From NCBI GenBank assembly GCA_030427505.1, contig JAUICH010000011.1:62001-126000 (forward strand): a stretch of 64,000 bases of DNA, read 5' to 3'. The notes below the pieces were generated by a model. That model saw only the letters and a list, made by a program, of their open reading frames with translations, had not been told where the DNA came from and did not search any database. Shown here one piece after another: positions 17,520 to 24,977 of this stretch (positions within the stretch are counted from its first letter, which is position 1; every line of letters starts with the position of its first letter). The position numbers and the translations under genes were made by a program. This DNA comes from Verrucomicrobiia bacterium (lineage in GTDB: Bacteria; Verrucomicrobiota; Verrucomicrobiia; Verrucomicrobiales; DEV007).

Positions 17520-17628
17520 CGGTCGCCAAGGTAGTCCAGACCCGCCCCACCCGGCAACCCTGGGATGCACTTCACGGTGGCGTAATGATGCCAGACCGGT
17601 AACAGGCCAAATTTCACACGGTCTGAAA

Positions 17629-17666
17629 GTGGAACGCGATCTCCAAGCAAGATCGTGAGTTCCACC
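17629..17666. repeat. REP-like repeat in hairpin form
   Basis: GTGGAACGCGATCTCCAAG (17629-17647) is the core of the REP-like family seen at 39051, 51829, 52086 and 52444. Here it is followed at once by an inverted, diverged half copy, AAGATCGTGAGTTCCAC, so the two can pair. It is flanked upstream by GTCTGAAAGT and downstream by two copies of GTCTCGGTC (17672-17689). It lies between the HTTM and cytochrome genes. Confidence 0.6.
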
Positions 17667-17740
17667 CTTTCGTCTCGGTCGTCTCGGTCGACTGCATATG
17701 GGGCAAGGCCGCCGCGTTGCCCGGTTCCGGACAAGCTTTG

Positions 17741-19288
17741 TCAATCCTCCGCCACCAACTCCGGCTCCTCGCCCTCGGGCCGGGGTACCTTCGGGTCGTC
17801 GCGCAGTGGCGTGGTGAGCGGAACGATCCACGGCGCGTGGCCCAGCCCGCGCTTCTCGGCGGCCAGATCCACCATGGGATCGATCAATGCCTGCGGGTCC
17901 CGTCCGTTCAGGGAAATGTTCGTGTGCACTTGGACGACCACCTCGCAATTCTCGCCCGAAAGCTTGCGTTCCCGCTCCGCCAGGTAGTGGGCCGCCTGAA
18001 GAATCATGTCAGGACGATCCATGGCCCGGTGAACCTGTTTGTAGGTTAGGAAATCCTTCGGCTCCACGGTCCGGATCACGCCGGTCTGCACATTGCTCAC
18101 CACAAAGCTCGTGAACGGGTGCTTGTCCCGGAGCTTCATGTGCCAGGAAAAACGGTGCCCCTCCTCCGTCCAGTTGGGATCTCCCGGATACAAGAAGTGC
18201 CGTAGCGGCATGAAGACCTGCCAGGCAATGTAAACGCACACGAACACCCCCACCGCCCGGTGTGTCAGAGTTTTCCAGGGCAAGTGGCCCGCCTTGATCG
18301 CCGCCTTCCGCAGCAGCACTGGATCCACCAAAGGCGGTTTGAACCACCGCTCGTGCAGGAACCGCCGGGGCCAGTCGGGAGAGAAGAAAGCCGTGGTCAG
18401 GACCGTTCCCAAAATGGGGAAGATGCCGATGTTGAAAAGCATCTCATTGTTCATGTGGAAGAGCACCACCAAGACGAAGGCCACCGCGCGGGTCCGCTTC
18501 CAAGCCAGGAAGAAAGGGATGAGCAGGTCGAAGACCACACCGCCAATGCTGTAAAACCAGACCGCCGGTTCCGAGGCGAGGAAGCGGCCGATGAGCGGAA
18601 AATCATCCCGGTAACCCAGCCACATGCGCATGGGCTCGCCCCGCAGCCAGTCCGCGTTCAGCTTGGCAATGCCGCCAAAGAAATACACCGCGCCCACCTG
18701 GAAGCAGAACAAGATGCGCGACCAGTGCGCCACGCGATGCTGACGCTTGCGCAGACCCAGCTTAACATCCAGGGAAAAGGCCGCGTTCGCCGGCACGAAA
18801 ATCATGAGGAAACTCGCCAGACAGATCAGGTAGTAGTGGTTCTGATAGGCCGCCTGCTCCGCCAGGAAGATATACGTATAGCCCAGGAAAAACAGCGTGG
18901 CGCTGAGCCGGTAAAGAAAGCCGAAGGCGATGAACAGAGCCAGCAACCCCAGGACCAGGAAGTGCACATACATCCAGTCCCCCGGCAAAGGATGCACCCA
19001 CTCAAAGCCCAGGTATTTGAAATGGAAATCCGGCTCGATCCAATACCGGGCGATGTCTCCATGGGAGAAAAACCGCCAGATCTCCATGAACATCACCGAC
19101 CCAAAGGCGATGCGCAGGAACACCAACCCGGACACATCCACCTGCCGGAACAACCAGCGGTGCCACCGGGGTTCGCGGAGTTCTTCACCGGATACCGATG
19201 AAGACGACGGAGACGAAGAAGGATTCGGCGCGGGTATCGCGTTTGCTTCTGGTTCTACTCGTGCTTTTTCGGAGCCGGAGTCAGCCAT
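17741..19288 (-). CDS. HTTM domain protein (vitamin K-dependent gamma-carboxylase-like)
   Basis: 515 aa multi-pass membrane protein. After a Ser/Pro/Glu-rich cytoplasmic head (residues 1-45) the HTTM region covers about residues 48-330, including HFLVLGLLALFIAFGFLYRL and the characteristic NHYYLICLASFLMIFVPAN. The C-terminal third is a soluble domain following a further helix near residue 345. HTTM proteins include eukaryotic gamma-glutamyl carboxylase; bacterial members are common in planctomycetes and mostly of unknown function. A plausible promoter sits in an AT-rich patch directly upstream. It may be co-expressed with the cytochrome-like gene downstream, though a 221-base gap with repeats separates them. 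Confidence 0.85.
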   Translation of the reverse strand: MADSGSEKARVEPEANAIPAPNPSSSPSSSSVSGEELREPRWHRWLFRQVDVSGLVFLRIAFGSVMFMEIWRFFSHGDIARYWIEPDFHFKYLGFEWVHPLPGDWMYVHFLVLGLLALFIAFGFLYRLSATLFFLGYTYIFLAEQAAYQNHYYLICLASFLMIFVPANAAFSLDVKLGLRKRQHRVAHWSRILFCFQVGAVYFFGGIAKLNADWLRGEPMRMWLGYRDDFPLIGRFLASEPAVWFYSIGGVVFDLLIPFFLAWKRTRAVAFVLVVLFHMNNEMLFNIGIFPILGTVLTTAFFSPDWPRRFLHERWFKPPLVDPVLLRKAAIKAGHLPWKTLTHRAVGVFVCVYIAWQVFMPLRHFLYPGDPNWTEEGHRFSWHMKLRDKHPFTSFVVSNVQTGVIRTVEPKDFLTYKQVHRAMDRPDMILQAAHYLAERERKLSGENCEVVVQVHTNISLNGRDPQALIDPMVDLAAEKRGLGHAPWIVPLTTPLRDDPKVPRPEGEEPELVAED

Positions 19289-19949
19289 GGCATTCGTGAT
19301 TGGGATTCAATTCGTGGAAAATAATAAAAATATTCGATTTATATGGTAATTACAATTGTTATTTGAAAATAAAGGAATGTGAAGGGATTTTGAGAGGCCC
19401 GGGAAGCGCCTGGGGGAGCCTCTGCGGGTTCTGGCCTCGGGCCAACCATCCACTTGGTTCTCTGTTAACCGGGTCTTCGTTCCTCGACCGTCGTTCCGAG
19501 CTGGAAACCCGCCCGCTATTTCTTAGAGTTTTCTCCAAGGAAGAGTCACCGGTTCCCCTGAATGGTTGTCCTTGCCCTGCTGGCGCTTCGCTATGCCGCG
19601 CTTCTGCACTTGGGTGATGCAGAGGGAGGAAAGCGGCGATTCCCCACGGGGCGTTCTGCCACTCCCTTCCATGGCTCCGTCGCCTTGGGGAAAGTGCGGC
19701 CCCACGGCGCTTTCGCTTCGTGTTGCCCTTGGAGCCCGCCACATTAAGGGGGGAGGTGACCCGTCATCGCCACGCGAAGGCGGGCGCGATAAGAGAAATG
19801 AGAAAACGGTTCCTCACCGATATCAGCCCATCCCTCCGGCTGAGACCTGCCGCTTCCTCCCGATCAGCTTCCCCCGGCTGCTTCCAGCACTGCCCCGTGC
19901 CCGGGCGAAAAGGGGTTCCGAAGGGGAGCCTGTTTCCTGCCTCAGCCCC
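19289..19949. other. Intergenic region with no recognised gene
   Basis: 661 bases between the HTTM start and the NYN gene stop. The first 90 bases are AT-rich and hold the HTTM promoter. From about 19380 to 19949 the DNA is GC-rich and opens short frames on both strands, but none has a start site, domain or amino-acid make-up typical of a protein. It may be a decayed gene or repeat; I see no terminator after the NYN gene. Confidence 0.5.
19327..19355 (-). promoter_or_regulatory. Predicted sigma70-type promoter of the HTTM gene
   Basis: On the minus strand TTGTAA (19355-19350), a 17-base spacer, and TATTTT (19332-19327) lie 38 bases upstream of the ATG at 19288. They are in an AT-rich island (19310-19378) that stands out from the GC-rich surroundings. 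Spacing is ideal; each hexamer matches consensus at four of six positions. Confidence 0.5.
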
Positions 19950-20840
19950 CTACTTCTCCACCAACTGCACCGTGTAGCCGCCGGACTTCTCGTCCGGCTT
20001 CAGCTTGATGGCGCCGCGCTTGGCGACTTCCTCCAGCAGGGCATTGAAAGAGCGGTAGCCGTAGAAGCGTTCGTTGAAACCGGGCAGGCGGCGCTTGAGG
20101 GCCTGCTTGACCATGGAACCCCAAATGGTGTCGTCCTCCCCGCGTTCTTCGGTGAGTTTGTCCAGGGTTTCGATGATCTCTTCCACCGCTTCGTCGGGGT
20201 TCCCGCCGGTCCGGCCGGTGTCTCTTTCTCCGTCGTCCGCCTTGCTGTCTTCCGGTTTGCCGTCTTCCGCTTTGCTCTCGTCTGACTTGCCGTTCTTCTT
20301 CGTGCTGGACTTCGCGCTCTTGGCGGAAGGGGAAGAGGTGGCGCGCTTGGCGCGCGGTTTGCCCTCCCGCACCAAGTCATCATAAAAGATGAAGTCGTCG
20401 CAGTTGGAAATGAAGAGGTCGGAGGTGGAGTGCTTCACGCCCACGCCAATGACGATCTTGTTGTTCTCCCGCAGCTTGCTGACCAAGGGCGAAAAGTCCG
20501 AGTCGCCACTGACGATGACGAAGGTATCCACGTGCTCCTTCGTGTAGCAGAGGTCCAGGGCATCCACCACCATGCGGATATCCGCCGAGTTCTTACCCGA
20601 CTGGCGGACGTGGGGAATGTCGATGAGTTCGAAGGCCGCCTCGTGCATGGAACGCTTGAAACTCTGGTAGCGGCCCCAGTCACAGTAAGCCTTTTTAACC
20701 ACGATGTTTCCCTTCACCAGCAAGCGCTCCAGCACTTTGCCGATGTTGAAGTCCGCGTATTTGGCTTCGCGGGCGCCGATGGCGACGTTCTCGAAATCGC
20801 AGAACACCGCCATGCTGGAAGTTTTCTGATCGCTGACCAT
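19950..20840 (-). CDS. NYN-domain (LabA-like) ribonuclease with C-terminal OST-HTH domain
   Basis: 296 aa. Residues 10-157 are a PIN-fold NYN domain with the acidic metal site intact: Asp15 (FCDFEN), Asp87 (SADIRM), Asp113 and Asp115 (VSGDSDFSPL). Residues about 160-236 are a Lys/Ser/Glu/Asp-rich flexible linker. Residues about 237-296 (DTIWGSMVKQALKRRLPGF ... FNALLEEVAKRG) fit an OST-HTH/LOTUS domain, an RNA- or helicase-binding winged helix. NYN proteins are RNases or act in RNA turnover, and LOTUS domains elsewhere bind G-rich RNA or DEAD-box helicases. It starts 10 bases after the DEAD-box helicase stop codon, almost certainly in the same transcript, which makes a physical link plausible. 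Confidence 0.9.
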   Translation of the reverse strand: MVSDQKTSSMAVFCDFENVAIGAREAKYADFNIGKVLERLLVKGNIVVKKAYCDWGRYQSFKRSMHEAAFELIDIPHVRQSGKNSADIRMVVDALDLCYTKEHVDTFVIVSGDSDFSPLVSKLRENNKIVIGVGVKHSTSDLFISNCDDFIFYDDLVREGKPRAKRATSSPSAKSAKSSTKKNGKSDESKAEDGKPEDSKADDGERDTGRTGGNPDEAVEEIIETLDKLTEERGEDDTIWGSMVKQALKRRLPGFNERFYGYRSFNALLEEVAKRGAIKLKPDEKSGGYTVQLVEK

Positions 20841-20850
20841 GGGGATCTCC

Positions 20851-22497
20851 TTAATCTCGGGACGGCTGGGCGAACTTGACCTTTACGGCCTTCCCTTTGA
20901 GCTTGGTGGAAGCTAGCGCATTCACCACCTGTTCGGCAAACTCTTCCCGCACGTCCACCAGGGAATAGCTGGTCTTCAGCGTGATCTTGCCGATGGAGCC
21001 CTGGGGCAGGCCAGTCTCGCCATACATCATCCCAACAATATCGCCAGGCCGGATGCCGGCCTTTTTGCCCAGGCTGATAAACAGCTGCACAAAGCCGGCG
21101 TTGTCCCAGGCGGCGTGGCTTTCCTTTCTCTCTCCGCGGCGTCCGCCCTTTTCGCGAGGCGGACCGTCCGGGTAACGGTCTTCGGCAATGGCCTCCCCTT
21201 CCCGCCCGTAGGCTTCGCGCAGCAGGGAAAACATGGCGCTCAGCACGTCAGTGGCCGCGTAGCCCTGCTCCAGCAGCCGGTCCAGGTACTCCTGGTAGTT
21301 GTCGAACTCGCCCTCTTCCAGACGGTCGCGCAGCAGATCGAACAGCATGTCGGCGCGCCGGCCTTCCACCCGTTCCTGGCTGGGAATCCGGGCCCGGGTA
21401 ACGCGGCTGCTGATGTAGCGCTCGATGGCTTGCAGGCGGTAGATATCCTTGCCGAAGACAAAGCTCACCGCCTTGCCGGAGCGCCCAGCACGGCCCGTCC
21501 GGCCAATGCGGTGCACGTAGTCCTCCGGGTCCTGCGGCAAGTCGTAGTTAAACACCACGTCAATCTCCGCGATGTCGATGCCGCGCGCGGCCACGTCCGT
21601 GGCCACCAGCAGATCGATGGCTCCTTCCCGGAAGCGGGCCAGCACGCGTTCGCGCTGAATCTGCGAAATGTCGCCATGGAGCCGGTCGGCGGTATAGCCA
21701 CGGGCCAGCAGGGCTTCCGTGCAATCGTCCACCGCCCGCTTCGTGTTGCAGAACACGATGGCCAGACGCGGCGGATCGATGTCCAGCAAGCGGGACAACA
21801 CCTCCACCTTGGAACGCTGCCGGCATTCGTAATACTCCTGATCGATCGTGGAAACGGTGACCGTCTGATGTTCGATCCGGATAACCTCCGGCTCGCGTCC
21901 GAAGCGCTGAATGAGCCTTTCCACCTCCCGGCTCATGGTGGCGGAAAAGAACAGCGTTTGCCGTTCGGGCGGCAGGCCCGCCAGCAGTTCTTCCATGTCT
22001 TCGCGGAACCCCAGGTCCAGCATGCGGTCGGCCTCGTCCAGCACCGCCACCTGGACTTCGCCGGGTTCGAAGGTGCCCCGCCGCAGGTGATCCAAAATTC
22101 GCCCCGGCGTTCCCACCACGACGTGGGCGCCCTTTTGCAATTGGCGGAACTGGCGCTCGATGGGCGCGCCCCCATAGACGGGAATGACGCTCAGCCCCCG
22201 GAGATGGGCGCCCAACTCGTGCATTTGTTCGCAGACCTGAACGGCCAGTTCCCGGGTGGGGCAGACCACGAGCGCCTGCACGGCGCGCTTCCGCAGGTCC
22301 AAGCCCTGCAGGATGGGCAGGCCAAAGGCGGCGGTCTTTCCGGAACCCGTCTGGGACAGGCCGACGATGTCGCCTCCGCCCAGAATGAGGGGAATCGCCC
22401 GCGCCTGAATGGCGGAAGGACGCTCGTACCCTTGGGTTTCAACGGCTTGCAGAAGCTCAGGCTTCAGCCCGAGTTCACTGAACGGTGGCGTGTCCAT
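20851..22497 (-). CDS. deaD: DEAD-box RNA helicase with DbpA-type RNA-binding domain
   Basis: 548 aa. ATP-dependent RNA helicase of the DeaD/CshA type. Visible motifs: Q motif (Gln31), motif I SQTGSGKT (Lys54), DEAD box [13 protein letters not shown] near residue 153, SAT (FFSATM) near 185, and [10 protein letters not shown] near residue 335. The C-terminal 75 residues ([20 protein letters not shown] ... VKVKFA) form a DbpA-like RRM RNA-binding domain. Such enzymes remodel RNA in ribosome assembly, mRNA decay and cold adaptation. The gene lies between the RRM-protein gene (92 bases upstream) and the NYN-OST-HTH gene (10 bases downstream) on the same strand. A short inverted repeat (TGCAGG...CCTGCA, 22501-22518) sits just before the start codon. 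Confidence 0.94.
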   Translation of the reverse strand: MDTPPFSELGLKPELLQAVETQGYERPSAIQARAIPLILGGGDIVGLSQTGSGKTAAFGLPILQGLDLRKRAVQALVVCPTRELAVQVCEQMHELGAHLRGLSVIPVYGGAPIERQFRQLQKGAHVVVGTPGRILDHLRRGTFEPGEVQVAVLDEADRMLDLGFREDMEELLAGLPPERQTLFFSATMSREVERLIQRFGREPEVIRIEHQTVTVSTIDQEYYECRQRSKVEVLSRLLDIDPPRLAIVFCNTKRAVDDCTEALLARGYTADRLHGDISQIQRERVLARFREGAIDLLVATDVAARGIDIAEIDVVFNYDLPQDPEDYVHRIGRTGRAGRSGKAVSFVFGKDIYRLQAIERYISSRVTRARIPSQERVEGRRADMLFDLLRDRLEEGEFDNYQEYLDRLLEQGYAATDVLSAMFSLLREAYGREGEAIAEDRYPDGPPREKGGRRGERKESHAAWDNAGFVQLFISLGKKAGIRPGDIVGMMYGETGLPQGSIGKITLKTSYSLVDVREEFAEQVVNALASTKLKGKAVKVKFAQPSRD

Positions 22498-22548
22498 GGA
22501 TGCAGGATGCAGCCTGCACCAGAGGCGACGCGCCTTTCTTTAGCAAGC

Positions 22549-22574
22549 CAAAATAAACGCGGGAAACGGCCCGC
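22549..22574 (-). terminator. Hairpin with U-rich tail between the RRM-protein and deaD genes
   Basis: On the minus strand GCGGG-ccgttt-CCCGC (22574-22559) is followed by GTTTATTTTG. The 5-bp GC stem and U-rich tail resemble an intrinsic terminator or attenuator. Placed in the 92-base gap, it could set the ratio of the abundant small RNA-binding protein to the helicase. Confidence 0.5.
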
Positions 22575-22589
22575 AGCCCGGTGGTGGGC

Positions 22590-22925
22590 TCAGATGCCCT
22601 TGTAGCGCTTACGCTCCACCGGACGGCCATGCCCTTGAGGCACTTCGCGGTCTTCACGTTTTTGGCGGACCGGCGGTCCTTTACGCCGGTCCTCCGCTTC
22701 ACTGACACGCAGAGACCTCCCACCGAAATCGGTACCATCAAGGCTTCTAATCGCTTCTTCACCGGTGTCCCGGTCTGCAAGCGTGATAAAGGCGAATCCC
22801 CGGTATGCGCCAGTCATTTTATCAACGGGGTAATGAAAATCGACCAAAGGCTCAAACGGCGCAAAGACTTCGCGCAGTTCCAGCTCAGTCGCTTCATAAG
22901 GTAAATTACCTACATACAACTTCAT
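22590..22925 (-). CDS. Small RRM RNA-binding protein
   Basis: 111 aa with one RNA recognition motif at residues 2-80. RNP2 is LYVGNL (3-8) and RNP1 is YRGFAFIT (41-48), both with the aromatic residues needed for RNA stacking. The C-terminus is a short basic, Arg/Lys-rich tail. Related to the glycine-rich/Rbp proteins of cyanobacteria and many Gram-negatives, which act as RNA chaperones and are often cold-induced. The start ATG has a good ribosome site on the minus strand (AAGGA, 8-9 bases upstream), one of few in this window. It leads the RRM/helicase/NYN set, and the long region upstream (22926-23480) may carry a regulated leader. Confidence 0.92.
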   Translation of the reverse strand: MKLYVGNLPYEATELELREVFAPFEPLVDFHYPVDKMTGAYRGFAFITLADRDTGEEAIRSLDGTDFGGRSLRVSEAEDRRKGPPVRQKREDREVPQGHGRPVERKRYKGI

Positions 22926-23480
22926 TCACTATTCCTTTCCAGAGCCCGGCCGTGTGATTTTAATCCGGCAAAGAACGCTCGACACCGAGACCTCTCGCGG
23001 GAGGAAAGACGACTGAACAAACGATAGTTGCTGGACGCCCCCTTGTTCTGGGAACCATACCAGGCTCAAATCAGCCTCAACGTGGACGAGGAAATAGCAA
23101 CCCTTTTCCGGTGTCTTTTTCCGCCAGGCCGTGATGGGCAGTCCTCACCCACCCCTGTCTCTCTTCCTCAATTCTCCGTGCGAGACGCCACAAGACCGGC
23201 GCCGGAAAAGCGCTCGAGGACACGAGACCGGAACGAAATCACGAAGGAGACAAGCGTCTTTCGGAGCGTATCCGTTCGAATCCGCGTTTGAGACTTGGAA
23301 ACCTGAAGACCCAGGGAGGGCCGAAGGCCTTGCGCATATCAGCCCACGCCCACCGCAACGATTTCGTTCGGCTGGCAGGCGAGTCCCCAGCCAGTCCGGC
23401 CCGGTCCCTGGAGGTGGAGAGCCACCCCCAGTCACACCAAGCTCACTTTATAAGTCAGTCCAGCCTGAAGGCTCTTAACT
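22926..23480. other. Intergenic region upstream of the RRM-protein gene, nothing recognised
   Basis: 555 bases. The part next to 22925 must contain the promoter and leader of the RRM-protein gene on the minus strand; no clear -35/-10 pair was found. Short frames on both strands (for example 23028-23291 and 23145-23435) lack domains and plausible composition and are not called. Confidence 0.5.
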
Positions 23481-24833
23481 TCACACCAGATCGAAACGGC
23501 CGGTGCTGTCGCCAATGCGATCCACTTTCGCCCCCACGCGGTCCGCCAGGGAGAGGTAGAGGTTGGTCATCGGCACGTTCTGCTTGGTCACCAGGTGCCG
23601 TCCCGGACGGAGCGCGCCATTGCCCTTACCCGCCAGGATAACCGGCAAGTTGTGATGGTCGTGGCGGTTCGCGTCGCTGATGCCGCTGCCGAACACAATC
23701 ATGGAGTGATCCAGCAGGTTGGAACCGTCCGCTTCCTTGACGGTTTTCATCTTCTCCAGGAAGTAAGCAAACTGCTCCATGTAGAACTGGTCGATCTTCG
23801 CGATCTTGTTGATCTTCTCCTGATCGTCCCGGTGGTGAGACAGGTGGTGGTGTCCGTCCGGCACGCCCATGTCGGGGAAGCTACGGTTGCTGCCGTCGTG
23901 CGCCACCAGGAAGGAAGCCACCCGGGTGGAATCCGTCTGGAAGGACAGCACCAGCAGGTCATACATCAGGCGGATGTAGTCGCGGTAGCCATCCGGAATG
24001 CCGGCGGGTTTTTCGACGTCGGGCATTTCCATGGCGAACTTCTCCGCGTGCTCGATCTTCCGCTCCAGATCCCGCACGCCGGTCAGGTATTCGTCCAGCT
24101 TCTGGGTGTCCGTGTAGCCCAGGCGGCCTTGGAGAGACTTGGCGTCTTCCATGACAAAATCCAGGAGGCTGTTCTGGTGCCGCATCCGCTTTTCGCGGCT
24201 TTCCTTGCTCTCCTTCTTATCGTAGCTGCCGAAGAGTTTCTCGAAGACCAGGCGGGGATCCACTTCCGGCGGCAGCGGCATGTTTTCGTCCCGCCAGGAA
24301 AAATTGAACTGGTAAGCGCAGCTGTAGCCGCTGTCGCAACGGCCCGCCTTGCGAACCTGGTCGCAGCCCAGTTGCAGGGATTCCAGGCGGGTTTCGTTGC
24401 CCACCTGGCGGGCCAGAACCTGGTCCACGGAAACCCCCAGGCTAATGTCCGCGCCGGCGGTTTTCCGGGCCTGAATGCCGGTCAGGAAGGTCGCCGTGGC
24501 GCGGGCGTGGTCGCCGCCCCCGTCTCCATTGGCATCCGCTTTCTGATGCTCCAGACCGGTGATGACTTGCAGGTCGCTCTTCACGTTTTTCAGCGAAGCC
24601 ATCGTCGGGGAAAGTTCCCAGTTCGCGCCCTCCCCCTTCGGCGTCCAACGCGGCATGATCGCTCCATTGGGCGTGTAGATAAACGCCGTGCGCAAGGGAT
24701 GGCTCGCGGCCCCCGCCTTGGACGCTTCCGCCGCCGCCCGGACACCGGCCGGCATCACGCTCTCCAGCACGGGAAGCGCCATCAGGGTTCCAAGGCCACG
24801 AAGGAAGGTGCGTCTTTCGATGGATTGACTCAT
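23481..24833 (-). CDS. DUF1552 family Tat-exported protein
   Basis: 450 aa. The Tat-type N-terminus (IERRTFLRGLGTLMALPVLE) is followed by the typical DUF1552 opening (FIYTPNGAIMPRWTPKGEG, LQVITGLEHQKA, GDHARATATFLTG). Conserved His/Asp/Ser-rich blocks recur towards the C-terminus (HDGSNRSFPDMGVPDGHHHL, MIVFGSGISDANRHDHHNLP). The fold is thought to be related to DUF1501 and alkaline phosphatase-like proteins, but the activity is not known. DUF1552 genes almost always accompany DUF1592-type cytochrome proteins, as here: its partner ends 144 bases upstream on the same strand, so the two are probably transcribed together with the cytochrome gene first. Confidence 0.92.
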   Translation of the reverse strand: MSQSIERRTFLRGLGTLMALPVLESVMPAGVRAAAEASKAGAASHPLRTAFIYTPNGAIMPRWTPKGEGANWELSPTMASLKNVKSDLQVITGLEHQKADANGDGGGDHARATATFLTGIQARKTAGADISLGVSVDQVLARQVGNETRLESLQLGCDQVRKAGRCDSGYSCAYQFNFSWRDENMPLPPEVDPRLVFEKLFGSYDKKESKESREKRMRHQNSLLDFVMEDAKSLQGRLGYTDTQKLDEYLTGVRDLERKIEHAEKFAMEMPDVEKPAGIPDGYRDYIRLMYDLLVLSFQTDSTRVASFLVAHDGSNRSFPDMGVPDGHHHLSHHRDDQEKINKIAKIDQFYMEQFAYFLEKMKTVKEADGSNLLDHSMIVFGSGISDANRHDHHNLPVILAGKGNGALRPGRHLVTKQNVPMTNLYLSLADRVGAKVDRIGDSTGRFDLV

Positions 24834-24977
24834 AGGGATGTTAAGGGAAAGGGATGCTTCGGGATGAAGAAGCGTTCCGGAGGAACGGAAAGCCTCTTAC
24901 TCTAAGATGGATTCCCAAAAGGCGCGAAACGTTCAATCTGGCGGATCCGCGCCAGACGGTTTTGGCACACTTTTCTT

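Noticed and set aside
17520-17948. N-terminal extension of the cytochrome-like gene to 17948
   Set aside because: The 143 extra residues are Arg/Gly-rich, overlap the HTTM gene, and would bury the real signal peptide; the ATG at 17519 starts that signal.
19359-19742. Possible minus-strand gene in the 19.3-19.9 kb gap
   Set aside because: Several overlapping short frames on both strands, none with coding character.
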